Source of the DNA: Cherax quadricarinatus
Lineage: Eukaryota; Arthropoda; Malacostraca; Decapoda; Parastacidae
DNA length: 64,000 nt
Direction of reading: 5' to 3'
NCBI RefSeq assembly: GCF_038502225.1
Contig: NC_091353.1
Span: 180,001-244,000, forward strand
Made by a program: the position numbers and the translations under genes
The notes under the pieces: model-generated
Seen by the model: the letters and a program-made list of their open reading frames with translations, nothing else
Database searches by the model: none
Told to the model about the DNA's origin: nothing
In this document: positions 1 through 13,026 of the stretch, in pieces
How positions within the stretch are numbered: the stretch's first letter is position 1
Layout of the letters: every line of letters begins with the position of its first letter

Positions 1-980
1 AAAAATCCCCTCTGAGGATACCTAATAATAAGCACTGTAAGGTTATCTTGCGACATCCTACACACTGCAACACTATGTCTACAATTTGATTTTATCCACA
101 TATCAGTAACACGTTGTGTATTACATTTCACACTATATCACTAACACTTAACACGTAATATTACGCACTGTAGCACAGACATGCAGTCACTACCTCACCC
201 AACACTAAACTGATCACAGTCGCTGACATGTAAGGTTAAGGCAGAGCGACTGAACCAGCTTTGTCTCTCAAAACCAATGGTCACCTGTCAAGTGTTTTGT
301 CATATTTCTTTAACGCGGCTGTTAGTGGTCAAGAGATATATCTGGAACTTATTTGAAGATATTTATTAACATTTCTTTCGTTTATTTATATTACGGATCT
401 TAATCTAAATAACTATAGCTGGATATCAGAAATGCTTCACTGACCAAAGTACCATTTTCACGTCCGTCTCCACTAATGAGCCACATTCACCCGTGACATA
501 AGATCAAGTGTTGTACCTAACTTCTGATAAAGTGTTTAAGCTCTGGCCATATGTCTAAGGGTTGTATTTCTCCCAGAGTATATACATGCTGAGGCATTAC
601 TTTAATTCCTATTTTAGTGTTTGAATTATTTATGACTGTTAGTAGACAGCTTTCCAAGCAGCCTTTATAACCCTTGTGTAGCTGATGACCGAAACAATGC
701 ATTTTCTTAGTTTATATTTGCTAAGTGTATATTTCAAATATAATTTTACGAATTAAAGTTTTTTTTTGTCGATAGGTTTTGAATCCCATTAACCAACCAA
801 CTTAATACATGTTTAAGAAAGCATTGATTGATCACCTCCTACGATGACTGACGGACAGATAACGTCAAAACTGCTTCATCTACTGTTTTTAGTCTTCTAA
901 TGAATTCGACCGTAGAAGACTTGTGCAGGGACGTAAAGTAACGGTATAAATGAAATTGTGTTATTTCCGTCAGTCACACA
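1..980. other. AT-rich stretch without recognised gene
   Basis: I see no long open frame with family resemblance, no splice-flanked exon and no tandem repeat here. It is ordinary AT-rich intergenic or intronic sequence. Confidence 0.5.

Positions 981-1062
<82 letters not shown>
981..1062. repeat. (CA)n microsatellite
   Basis: Pure CA dinucleotide tract of about 80 bases. It runs directly into a truncated LINE-A copy, and the same dinucleotide lies at the 3' end of LINE-A copies. Confidence 0.97.
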
Positions 1063-1064
<2 letters not shown>

Positions 1065-1255
1065 GGAATAGCCTAGAACGTGATGTAGTGGAGGCAGGAA
1101 CCATACATAGTTTTAAGACGAGGTATGATAAAGCTCATGGAGCGGGGAGAGAGAGGACCCAGTAGCAACCGGTGAAGAGGAGGGGCCAGGAGCTAAGACT
1201 CGACCCCTGCAGCCACAAATAGGTGAGTACAAATAGGTGAGTACACACACACACC
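1063..1255 (+). mobile_element. LINE-A (CR1/L2-like) 3' end fragment
   Basis: The extreme C-terminus of a LINE ORF2 (QWNSLERDVVEAGTIHSFKT) is followed by a short untranslated region and the LINE-A terminal repeat AATAGGTGAGTAC (twice), ending in CA dinucleotides. The same C-terminus and tail occur near 4000-4196, 5200-5362, 6240-6430, 58930-59116 and 62830-63035. The 5' truncation point directly abuts the (CA)n tract. Confidence 0.85.
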
Positions 1256-4196
1256 AGGATGATAACAGATGCAATCTTTCCACCTGGATATCAAATCCTC
1301 TGGAAAGACAGAGGGAGGAGAGGGGGAGGAGGAGTTGCACTGCTCATTAAAAACCAGTGGGGTTTTGAGAAAATGGAAGGAATGGATGGCTTAGGCGAAA
1401 GGGACTACTTAGTAGGAACAATCCAGTCTGAGGACCATAAGGTGATAATTGCAGTAATGTATAACCCGCCACAGAACTGCAGGAGGCCAAGAGAAGAATA
1501 CGACGAGAGCAACAGAGCAATGGTCGACACACTAGCCGAGGTGGCCAGAAGAGCTCACATGGGGGAGCAAAGTTACTAGTTATGGGTGATTTCAATCACA
1601 AGGAGATTGACTGGGAAAACCTGGATCCCCATTAGGATCCCGAAACATGGAGAGCCAAGATGATGGATGTGGTACTGGAAAACCTCATGCATCAGCATGT
1701 TAGAGACACACAAATGGTTAGAGACACATAAATGGTCCAAGTCGGACCGAAACGTCGTCGTAAGCTTCTCTCTTTTATGTGCGGGTTATTTGTGTATCGT
1801 TCCAGTCACGGTATTGTGCCTTTTTTTGTTATTGTTAGAGACACTACCAGAGAGAGAGGTGAGGATGATCCAGCAAGACTGGACCTTGTATTCACCTTGA
1901 GTAGCTCAAACATCGAGGATATCATGTATGAAAGGCCCCTAGGAGCTAGTGATTATGTGGTTCTGTGCTTTGACTACATAGTTGAGCTACAAGTGGAAAG
2001 AGTAGCAGGAATAGGATGGGAAAAACAAAAACTACAAAAGGGGGGGGACTACTCAGGCATGAGGAACTTCGTGCAAGACATTCGGTGGGAGAGAGAACTG
2101 ACAGGAAAACCAGTACAAGAAATGATGGACTGTGTGACAACAAAATTCAAGGAGGCAGAGGAGAGGTTTATTCGCAAGGGAAACAGAAATAATGGGAAGA
2201 CCAGAACGAGTCCTTGATTCACCCAAAGGTGTAGGGAGGCAAAAACTAAATGTACTAGAGAATGGAAATGGTACAGAAGACAAAGAACTCAGGAAAATAA
2301 AGAGATTAGCCGAATGGCCAGAAATGAATATGCACAGATATGAAGGGAGGCTCAGCGACAATATGAAAATGACATAGCTTCGAAAGTCAAGTCTGACCCG
2401 AAGCTGTTGTATAGCCACACCAGGAGGAAAACAACAGTCAAGGACCACGTAATCAGACTGAGGAAGGTTGATGAGGAGTTCACAAGAAACGACCGAGAGG
2501 TATGTGAGGAGCTCAACACGAGATTTAAAGAAGTATTTACAGTGGAAATCGGTAGGACTTCAGGAAATCAGAACAGAGAGGTACACCAACAAGTGCTGGA
2601 TGAGGTACACATAACCAATGAGGAGGTGAAGAAGCTGCTTTGTGAACTAGACACCTCAAAGACGGTGGGAACAGACAGTGTCTCTCCGTGGGTCATTAGA
2701 GAGGGAGCAGAGATGCTGTGTGTGCCACTAACAAAGATCTTCAACATATTCATTAAAACTGGGCAAATGTAGTCCTAATTTTTAAAAAAGGAGACAGCCA
2801 TGAGGCATTAAACTACAGACCTGTGTCACTAACGTGTATGGTATGCAAAATCATGGAGAAGATCATCAGGAGGAGAGTGGTGGAGCACCTGGAAAGAAAC
2901 AAGTGTATAATCGACAACCAGCACGGTTCCAGGGAAGAAAAATCCTGTGTCACAAACCTACTGGAGTTTTATGACAAGGTGACAGAAGTAAGACAAGAGA
3001 GACGGGTGGATAGACTCCATTTTCTTGAACTGCAAGAAGGCCTTCGACACAGTTCCTCACAAGGGGTTACTGCAAAAGCTAGAGGATCAGGCACACATAA
3101 CAGGAAAGGTATTGCAATGGATCAGAGAATACCTGACAGGGAGGCAACAACGAGTCATGGTACGTGACGAGGTGTCAGAGTGGGCGCCTGTGACAAGCGG
3201 GGTTCCACAGGGGTCAGTCCAAGGACCTGTGCTGTTCTTGGTATATGTGAATGACATGACGGAAGGGATAGACACAGAAGTGTCCTTGTTTGCAGATAAT
3301 GTGAAGTTCATGAGGAGAATCTAATCGGTCTAGGATCAGGCAGGACTACAAAGAGACCTGGGCAGGCTACAAGCGTGGTCCAGCAACTGGCTCCTTGAAT
3401 TTAACCCCGCCAAATACAAAGTCATGAAGAATGGGGAATGGCAAAGAAGACCGCAGACACAGTATAGTCTAGGTGGCCAAAGACTGCAAACCTCACTCAA
3501 GGAAAAAGATCTTAGGGTGAGTATAACGCCGAGCAAATCTCCTGAGGCGCACATCAATCAGATAACTGTTGCAGCGCACGGGCGTCTGGCAAACCTAAGG
3601 ATAGCGTTCCGATACCTCAGTAAGGAATCGCTGAAGATTCTGTGCACCATCTACGTCAGGCCCATACTGGAGAATGCAGCACCAGTTTGGAATCCACACC
3701 TGGTCAAACACGTCAAGAAATTAGAGAAGGTGCAAAGGTTAGGAACAAAACTAGTCCCAGAGCTAAGGGGATTGTAATACGAAGAAACGTTAAGGGAAAT
3801 CGGCCTGACGACACTGGAGGACAGGAGAGTCAGGGGAGACATGATAGCGACATATAAAATACTGCGCGGAATAGACAAGGTGGACAAAGACGGGATGTTC
3901 CAGAGATGGGACGCAGAAACAAGAGGTCACAATTGGAAGTTGAAGACTCAGATGAGTCAGAGGGATGTTAGGAAGTATTTCTTCAGCCATAAAGTAGTAA
4001 GGCAGTGGAATAGCCTAGAAAGTGACGTAGTGGAGGCGGGAACCATACATAGTTTTAAGACGAGGTTTGATAAAGCTCATGGAGCAGGGAGAGAGAGGAC
4101 CTAGTAGCAATCAGTGAAGAGGCGGGGCCAGGAGCTATGACTCGACCCCTGCAACCACATATAGGTGAGTACAAAGAGGTGAGTACACACACACAA
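1256..4196 (+). mobile_element. LINE-A copy, decayed endonuclease/reverse transcriptase
   Basis: This is a degenerate non-LTR retrotransposon of CR1/L2/Jockey type. Endonuclease pieces are visible at 1290-1620 and 1850-2000 (RLDLVF-like motif, then ERPLGASDYVV where functional copies have SDH). Reverse transcriptase spans about 2410-3780: a KxxGTDSVSPW block, VLIFKKGD, RPVSLTCMVCKIMEKII, a [12 protein letters not shown] motif A, a [12 protein letters not shown] motif B, and SLFADN where the catalytic FADD is expected. The C-terminal region (VRPILENAAPVWNPH and after) runs to about 4100, then the AGGTGAGTAC tail. Stops and frameshifts break the frame (near 2770, 3010, 3325, 3776), so it is not functional. 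A 123-bp element is inserted at 1710-1832. Confidence 0.9.
1710..1832 (+). mobile_element. Short 5'-truncated hammerhead-type element (family E) nested in LINE-A
   Basis: The LINE frame is interrupted by 123 bases flanked by a 12-bp target-site duplication TGTTAGAGACAC (1698-1709 and 1833-1844). Inside, GGTCC-AAGTC-GGACC forms a hairpin followed immediately by GAAACGTC, which matches hammerhead stem II, the GAAA core and a GUC cleavage triplet. The upstream CTGATGA strand is missing, so this copy looks 5'-truncated. It ends in a T-run. Related sequence occurs near 27018-27060 and 51255-51350. Confidence 0.65.
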
Positions 4197-5495
<1,299 letters not shown>

Positions 5496-5515
5496 CACAC
5501 ATGCACACCTACACA

Positions 5516-5600
5516 TAGATGTTTGTAACACAACTAGTCCCTGAACTAAGGGGTATGTGCTATGGGGAGAGCATAAGGAAACAACGTGACGACACTGGAA
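5516..5600 (+). mobile_element. Short LINE-A fragment
   Basis: Resembles the LINE-A segment around 3740-3820 (encoding roughly V-T-LVPEL-G followed by the LTTLE region). It lies just after the CA-rich tract and is cut off by the palindromic element fragment that follows. Confidence 0.6.
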
Positions 5601-5617
5601 GGAGGACTATACGGTAT

Positions 5618-5932
5618 TATGTGATAAATGGTTTAAAACCGAGAAGTTGAAGATTGAGACCTTTTGCAACATATGGGACTCTCTATATAGGAAACGTTTC
5701 GCCACACAATGGCTTCATCAGTCCAATACAAAGCAGAAGGGTGTAACGAGAGGAGGAGTTTGAGGTACTCAGTCCCTCAGCCCGGAGACGATGTGTTCAG
5801 TCGATATTGCTTGTAGAAACTACAGCACAGGGGCGTAGAAGTGGCTTATATACTGTAGTCAGGAGAAGCGAAGCAGGAGGAGGCGGGATCATAGTGGTAC
5901 CATCCACTAGTCGAAGTGGTGCTGCATACTGG
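5618..5932. mobile_element. Half of a palindromic hammerhead element (family A)
   Basis: Matches the left arm of the intact palindrome at 27633-28307: a left terminus reading ATGGTTTAAAACCGAGAAG, a CAACATATGGGACTC block, the hammerhead-like segment, a CAGTCCCTCAGCC block and the GTGGCTTATATACTG block. The right arm is missing; at 5933 the sequence switches to LINE-A. It also carries the terminal GATAAATGGTTTAAAACC segment that the left arm at 27633 lacks. Confidence 0.75.
5684..5728 (-). ncRNA. Hammerhead-ribozyme-like motif, canonical core (family A)
   Basis: On the minus strand the order is stem I 5' strand (TATTGGA), CTGATGA (complement of 5715-5721), a hairpin GCCA...TGGC as stem II, GAAAC, then GTTTC (complement of 5691-5695). 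Stem I can pair GGA with TCC, with further TA pairing beyond. One extra A lies between the CTGATGA and stem II. AAACGTTT is self-complementary, so stem III could form between two molecules. Activity is inferred, not shown. Confidence 0.55.
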
Positions 5933-6430
5933 AGTATGCAGCACCAGTTTGGAACCTACACTTGATGAAGCATGTCAAGAAATTAGAGAAAGTGCAAAGG
6001 TTTGTGACGAGGTTAGCTCTAGAGCTAAGAGGAATGTCCTATGATGAAAGGTTAAGGGAAGTCGGCCTGAAGACACTGGAGGACAGGAGGGTTAGGGAAG
6101 ACATGATAACGACATACAAAATACTGCGTGGAATAGACAAGGTGGACAGAGACAGAATGTTCCAGAGAGGGGACACAGAAACAAGGCGTCACAATTGGAA
6201 GTTGAAAACTCAGATGAGTCAAAGGGATGTTAGGAAGTATTTATTCAGTCATGAGTAGCCAGGAAGTGAGATAGTGGAGGCAGGAATAATACATAGCTTT
6301 AAGACGAGGTATGATAAAGCTCATGGAGCTGGAAGAGAGAGGATCTAGTAGCGTTCAGTGATGACTCAGGGCCAGGAGCTGAGTATCGACCCCTGCAACC
6401 ACAATTAGGTGGGTACAATTAGGTGAGCAC
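5933..6430 (+). mobile_element. LINE-A 3' fragment
   Basis: Starts at EYAAPVWN-like sequence and runs through LALELRGMSYDERLREVGLK to the C-terminus (KLKTQMSQRDVRKYLFS) and the tail AATTAGGTGGGTAC/AATTAGGTGAGCAC. The frame is open from 5962 to 6258, then broken. Confidence 0.85.
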
Positions 6431-6439
6431 ACGTCGGGG

Positions 6440-6640
6440 ACAGTTGGTCGCAGTGATGCAATTCTATAAAAAGGTGAAAAGAATTCGAAACAAAGATGAA
6501 AAAACACCCGAATCTGCATGACAGCGTCTTCCATTGCAGACACTGCAAGGCTCCAGGCGGACATCAACCAAATCTTTCAGTGGACTGCACAAAAACAATA
6601 TGAAGTTTCAATTACTCCGATATGGTAAACATGGACAGAA
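6440..6640 (+). mobile_element. LINE-B reverse-transcriptase fragment
   Basis: Translation in shifting frames gives DTARLQADINQIFQWT and then YGKHG-like residues. This is the region just after the FADD motif in L2/CR1-type reverse transcriptases (RLQxDLDxIxxWT). It abuts the ORF1-like segment that follows, so order within the LINE is scrambled or two partial copies are joined. Confidence 0.55.
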
Positions 6641-8333
6641 TTGACACAGACACAAATTCTGCTTTTGACTCTCGCTTCGGCAGGTCATAGCAGCTCTCCT
6701 TACTTACTCAGTCTCCCTACGATCCCCTTTGGGAAGGGGAACCTTTACCAGCGTTGTCTTTACCTTGACTTGCACGATGAGCTACGCAAATCGTGTAAAG
6801 ATCAAGCCACAGTGGTACCGTTGATGATTCAACGAAGGTTGCTCTTGCAACTGTTGTGCAGAGAACATTGCATGTGAAATTCAACGCTATTCTGTCACTC
6901 AAAGAAGCATTCATTGTTGTATGTCACGATGATGCTGAAGCAGAGAAGTTACTCACTACAGAAGCCACCACCACTCTTACTGCTCAAGGGTTTGCTGTTA
7001 CATCTTCTCTTGCCCTCAGGGCAAGGAAATCAGTATACCTGAAAAAACTGGATAAGATTCTGACTTCTCAATCAATTGCTGAACTTAAGTCATCTATTGA
7101 AACTCAAAATACTTGGGTTACTGTTGACAGTATTACCAAAATCCCGAATGCATCGTCTATGCTCAAGGTCACCTTTACCGACGTGAACATGGCTGCCACT
7201 GCTCTGAACGAAGGTCTTGCTGTTTACTACTACTACATCAGTCCCACCTACATAGAAGCAGAAAGATACCACTACATCCAACATTGCTGGAACTGATATT
7301 CTTATCTTCACACCACCAAGACAAGAAGTTCTGCACTACATGTGGCAGTGAGGGACACACCTTCAGTTCCTGTACCGCTGCTGCTCCAACACAACCAGCA
7401 TGTTTAAACTGCAAAAGTAATGATCACCATACACTGGCAGCAAAATGTCCTACTGGAAAGGATATTATGAAGAAAACACAAGATGCAGCAAAGAAAAAAA
7501 CTACTAACAACACACCAACGTATGCCGCAATTGCAAAGTTGCAAGAAGACACTACTAAATTACTTCAAGCATCTACTCAGCCCGCCTCCACCACCACCAC
7601 CACCACCACCATCACTCCTCCAACAAGTGACGGAACGAAGATCCACTATTGTCTACTATACGCTCACATGCAGAACATGGCTGTACCTGGATCCTTTAAC
7701 TCTACCATCAACGAATTATTTGCATTAAATAACATGCTATCATTTACATTTCCAGCATCTCCACCTTCTGAAGAAATTCTCAAGTTCACCAAGGACTTAA
7801 TCACCACCTCTGCTGCAGAAGCTCCATCACCACCACCACCAGCTAGTGACGCCACTCCAACAACGTCCAATGAGAAGCCTCCACCGCCACCACACCTCAC
7901 TGAATCCAACCAATCAGAAGCCTTGCCACCAGAAACATCTTCCTATTCGTGTATTGAAAATGACAACGAATCTTCAGTTCCACCTTCAACACCACTCAAC
8001 ATCCTACCTCCGACATCAACACCACCTTCCTCAACTCCACCACCGCCTTCTCGGCCTCACTCACGTCGATTACCTGGAACACTATGGGTTAAACACAAAG
8101 GACTCATGTTCTTCACCACGACACAATACCCCAGCCCAATGACTCGCCTAGAACTCATCCAACATCTCCAAGACAACACTGCAACGTACACCACCGACGA
8201 AAAGCCATTCCCTACCGTCAACCAGATAATCCACCAACTCCAACCCAACGAACTCTTCTACAGCTCTCCCATATGTGTGACACAACTCTCTAGAACAAAA
8301 TTCAAAGCATTGACAACCGGATCAAGAGAATAA
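6641..8333 (+). mobile_element. LINE-B ORF1, gag-like protein with two CCHC zinc knuckles, frameshifted
   Basis: Three overlapping frames (6641-6877, 6856-7296, 7284-8333) together resemble a gag-like ORF1 of a non-LTR retrotransposon. The middle part has an RRM-like pattern (KSVYLKKLDKIL, then ITKIPNASSMLKVTF). In the 7284 frame two zinc knuckles follow: CTTCGSEGHTFSSC (CX2CX4HX4C) and CLNCKSNDHHTLAAKC (CX2CX4HX5C). A long Thr/Pro/Ser-rich linker and a short C-terminal region (GTLWVKHKGLMFFTT onward) complete it. ORF1 proteins of this kind bind element RNA. Two frameshifts (about 6870 and 7290) break it, so it is a pseudogene. Confidence 0.75.
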
Positions 8334-8599
8334 CTAACTCATCCTGCTTGCTGCCTACTGACACTCTCAGCTCCTGCCGCTGCCTTCGCCATCCTCTCCT
8401 AGAGAGCCAAGTAACGACATCATTCAAGCCTCTCCATCTACGCCTCCAGTACTTCGGTACCACATGTCCCAAAGTGGTTGGGCCACTTGCCTTGATTCCT
8501 CCTCTTCCCCTCCTTCCCATCCTTTTCCAGTTATTTCCATCCTTCCTTATCCTTCTTAATTCCCATCTCACGACAGCTCTCGTCGTCTTCTTCCATTCG
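8334..8599 (+). other. Linker between LINE-B ORF1 and the ORF2 remnant
   Basis: C/T-rich sequence that looks like the spacer after ORF1. No coding similarity seen. It is joined directly to ORF2 C-terminal sequence, implying loss of the endonuclease and most of the RT. Confidence 0.4.
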
Positions 8600-9445
8600 A
8601 TTCGATGGTAAACATGAAGAAATTAAAACTTCATCAGAGTACAAAACTAATTCCTTTCACGAAATAGAGCGAAAAATCAACGTCAAAGACCTGGGAGTGA
8701 TCATGTCGGAGGATCTCACCTTCAAGGACCATAACACTGTATCAGTCGCATCTGCTAGAAAAATGACAGGATGGATAATGAGAACCTTCAAAACTAGGGA
8801 TGCCAAGCCCATGATGACACTCTTCAGGTCGCTTGTTCTATCTAGGCTGTAATATTCCTGCACACTAACAGCACCTTTCAAGGCAGGTGAAATTGCTGAC
8901 CTAGAAAATGTACAGAGAACCTTCACGGCACGCATAACGGAGATAAAACACCTCAATTACTGGGAGCGCTTGAGGTTCCTGAACCCGTACTCCCTGGAAC
9001 GCGGACGGGAGAGACATGATTATATACACCTGAAAAATCCTAGAGGGACTAGTACCGAACTTACACACGAAAATCACTCACAACGAAAGCAAAAGACTCG
9101 GCAGATGATGCGACATCCCCGCCATTGAAAAACAGGAGTGTCACTAGCATGTTAAGAGACAATACAATAAGTGTCAGGGGCCCGAGACTGTTCAACTGCC
9201 TCCCAGCATACATAAGGGGGATTACCAATAGACCCCTGGCTGTCTTCAAGCAGGCACTGGACAGGCACCTAAAGTCGGTACCTGACCAGCCAGTCTGTGG
9301 CTCGTACGTTGGATTGCGTGCAGCCAGCAGTAACACCCTGGTTGTTCAGGCTCTGATCCACCAGGAGGCCTGGTCACAGACCGGGCCGCGGGGGCGTAGA
9401 CCCCCGGAACTATCTCCAAGTAAACTCCAGGTAAACACTGATATT
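8600..9445 (+). mobile_element. LINE-B ORF2 C-terminus and 3' end
   Basis: Encodes, in broken frames, GKHEEIK, KINVKDLGVIMSEDLTFKDH, DLENVQRTFTARIT, YWERLRFLNPYSLERGRERH and GARDCSTASQ-like sequence typical of the C-terminal part of CR1/L2-clade ORF2. An in-frame stop is near 8851 and a frame change is near 9125. The 3' end has a GC-rich segment (GGGCCGCGGGGGCGT) and a short tail CTCCAGGTAAAC. The same tail occurs reversed at 63270-63480. Confidence 0.8.
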
Positions 9446-10080
9446 TGATTACTGTCAGAGGCAGGGAAACTTGAGATAAAAGTAAGTAAATATGTATATA
9501 TATGTAAAGAGCCCAGGATAAATGTCAAAGTTGAATAACAATAATACCTGTGAAGTATTGAAGTATCGCAAATGTTAACTGGTACCATGAGTATATTTAC
9601 AGGACAACACCTGACAGGGAGAGACATAAATGTTTACTGGTGACATGGACATATCTACCCCTGGTGTTAAGATCACCAGGTAAAACTCAAGATTAATTTC
9701 CCGTCTTCCATTTTTGGTTTCAAGAAAGTACCGATACCTTCACTGATCACCAGTAGAAAGTTTTTAATTTATTTTATTTATGTATCTTTCCCAAGGAATA
9801 TTATAGGAGGTATAATGGTGGAATTATTTAATGAATAAAAGCATATAATAGTAGTTATCACTACTGCTGATGATGTCCACCTTCCCACTGACTCATTAAT
9901 TAATCCTGAGAGTGATATTCCAATATCGCCTCTTTTGCTATAATTTATATTATTATTTATATTATTGTTTCTTTGGTTTATTATGGTTCGTGTTTTTTTC
10001 CTAATTTTATATGGCGTTTTATTTTTCTACCATTATTGGTAAATCACTCCTTCACCTGCAGTTCACTAGCAGTTTTCACC
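9446..10080. other. AT-rich stretch without recognised gene
   Basis: Nothing coding, repetitive or structured was recognised; composition is AT-rich. Confidence 0.5.
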
Positions 10081-10082
10081 TG

Positions 10083-10413
10083 CAGTTCAACACACACCTC
10101 ACCCCCTAGTTAACCTTACATCCTGACCAACACTTCACAGTTCAACACACACCTCACCCCCTAGTTAACCTTACATCCTGACCAACACTTCACAGTTCAA
10201 CACACACCTCACCCCCTAGTTAACCTTACATCCTGACCAACACTTCACAGTTCAACACACACCTCACCCCCTAGTTAACCTTACATCATGACCAACACTT
10301 CACAGTTCAACACACACCTCACCGCCTAGTTAACCTTACATCCTGACCAACACTTCACAGTTCAACACACACCTCACCACCTAGTTAACCTTACATCCTG
10401 ACCAACACTTCAC
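10083..10413. repeat. 55-bp tandem repeat, six copies
   Basis: The start TTCAACACACACCTCACC recurs at 10086, 10141, 10196, 10251, 10306 and 10361, an exact 55-bp period with only a few substitutions between units. Confidence 0.97.
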
Positions 10414-10479
10414 GTTACAGTTTCATCTGTTATAAACTGTTCCATTTTTCTCGCAGTTCACAATAAACTTTCACTTTTA

Positions 10480-10566
10480 CTTCATCTTACACTTTCACCT
10501 GTAGTTCACTTTCACCTGTAGTTCACTTTCACCTGTAGTTCACTTTCGCCTGTAGTTCACTTTCCA
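10480..10566. repeat. 17-bp tandem repeat, about four to five copies
   Basis: The unit ACTTTCACCTGTAGTTC is repeated head to tail. A related motif (CACCTGCAGTTCACTAGC) occurs just before the 55-bp array near 10050. Confidence 0.9.
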
Positions 10567-11149
10567 CGCTCATTTTGCACCTTCACTGAAGACACTGCTC
10601 TTTTCTTTTTTAATTATCCTGTCTATTTTTAACAAACAATTTTATCGATTTTTTCGAGTAATTATATATCCCTGAAGAAGTGCCTTTAAAAAGTTGCTTC
10701 ATTCTTATTATTCCTCCAGCTATTCAATTTTTTTTCTTCATAACTCGAGAACTCCTTATCTAACTTGCTTCAAACTTTCAACATTTATGTACAGCAACAA
10801 AGGCAAAATTCTAGATAAAACTGGTATGTTCACGTACCATATGAACAATAACTCTGCCCAAAATGCCCCAGCATGATAGTGACTTTCTTTGTACTTAGCA
10901 TACCAAAATTGTAATTACACATTGTAACCTTTACAAAGAAATAAATCTTTTACTTTTACTTTTTTTTACTGAGATAACTTCCAGATTCTTCGGTGACGGA
11001 TGTTGAATAGTTTATGAAAGGCGACAAAAAATACGATGGTGTGAGAGACGGAACAAATGTGTAGGAGCAGATCTGACGATTTTGTGTGAAACATTGTGGC
11101 CTTCTATTTTCTTTACATCACAATAAATAAATTTTTGTTTACCTTTTAT
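10567..11149. other. AT-rich stretch without recognised gene
   Basis: No coding similarity, tandem repeat or hairpin noticed. The 60-codon open frame at 10694-10876 has no recognisable family. Confidence 0.45.
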
Positions 11150-13026
11150 TAAAGGCTTCAATATTCTTATTGTTGGAGACACCCAGGTAAGATATATGGA
11201 CAGAGCTTTTTATAAGAGAGACAGGAAGGTCAGACAGAGGGTGTGCCTCCCAGGAGCTGGTGTTGGTGACATAGTCAGCAGGTTGGGTAACATTTTGTCA
11301 TGTAATAGGAAAAAGCCCATTATCTGTCTCAGTTCTGGTGGAAATGACATCGGGAAGGGCAGGAGACAGGAACTGCTGGATAAGTAGAGGTCAGCCATAG
11401 ATATAATCAGGTCTAAGGAAGGGATCACAATCATATGTAGCATCTTTCCTAGAAAGGGAGTGGGCAATGAATGGATGTCTAGAGCAATTGGTATAAATTG
11501 CTGGCTAGTCAGGTACTGCAAGGAACTTGCAATCCCATTCATTGATAACTGGGACAAATTCTATGGCAAACATGATATGTATGCAAAGAATGGGGTTCAT
11601 CTCTTTGGGGCTGGTATTGGTTGCAGTAGCCAACTCAGTTGAGGGGGTCATTTGATGACTTGTCTAGGAATTTAAACTGATAGATTATAGAAGTATGGGT
11701 GTTTGTGAGAAACAATCAGGTTGAAAACAGCAGATATTACCAGGATACCTCAGGGATATGTTTAAAAGACAATATTCAAAATAAAGATGCTAGTAAAGGC
11801 AAAGCAATCGCTCAACAACCAAAGAGAGATAATAGAGGGCAACGAGTGACTAACTACCTGAAGGTTTACTATACAAATAGTAGGATTCTAAAAAGTAAAA
11901 TAGATGAAATAAGATTACTTGCAAGTGCAGGTAATATAGATATTATTACTATAACAGAGACCTGGTTTAACTTGAAAGATAGACAAATGCCTTCTGAATG
12001 CAACATACAGGGTTATAAACTATTCCACACTGACAGGGTCAACAGGAAGGGTGGTGAAGTGGTGACGTATGTCAGAGATAATTTAAATTGTTGTGTTAGA
12101 CAAGATGTAAGATTAGAAACATTAAACACAGAATCTGTTTCGCTACAGTTTCTCAAAGATCGTGAAAAATAATGTTGGGTGTGATTTATAGGCCCCCCAA
12201 ATCTTAATAGTGAGTGCGGTAGGCTGCTATGGAACGAAATTCAATAGGCATCTAGGTATGAAAATGTTGGTTTTTAAAACCAACTAGAGGAAACAAAGTG
12301 CTTGACTTGGTTCTTGCCAACCAAGAATCACTAGTTAATAATCTTGATGTTAATGATGAGCTTGGGGAAAGCAATCATGAATCACTTGGTTTCAATATGT
12401 CATGGAAATACCCAGATAACTGCAATCAAGTCTTTGTCCCAAATTTCTACTTGGCTGACTTCATGGGACCGAGAAATTACCTGGGTCGGCTAAATTGGGA
12501 TGACCTTATTATGGGTCAGGTAGGTGATGTTGGTTGCCAATATGAGGTGTTTTATATTGTTCTAAGTAGGGAAATTAGATCTAACAAAAACGATCCTAAA
12601 TGGATAAACAATAGAGGAAAACATCTTCAAGAGTGAGGCATATATAGGTGTATCAAAAGAGGGGAAGAGCAGTTAAGAAATCAATATATTCAATTAAAGA
12701 GAGAAAAAAAAGGAATAAGAAAAGCAAAAAGGGATTATAAGGTTAAAGTCAAGAGGGATTCGAAGACTAACCCAAAAGGTTTCTTTCAGGTATACAGAAG
12801 TAACTCAGGTCAGATCACTGACAGTGATAAGGATATGTGTGAACTTTTCAGTACCTACTTCCTCTCAATTTTTACTCAGGAAGATACTAGCGAATTTCCA
12901 GAAACAATAAATTATGTCGAACTGGACGAAAATGAACTATGCACGATTGAGGTAACTAATGACATGGTCCTCAGACAAATAGGGAAATTAAATGATATTG
13001 TAGTGTCTGACAAGTTGTGCTATAAA

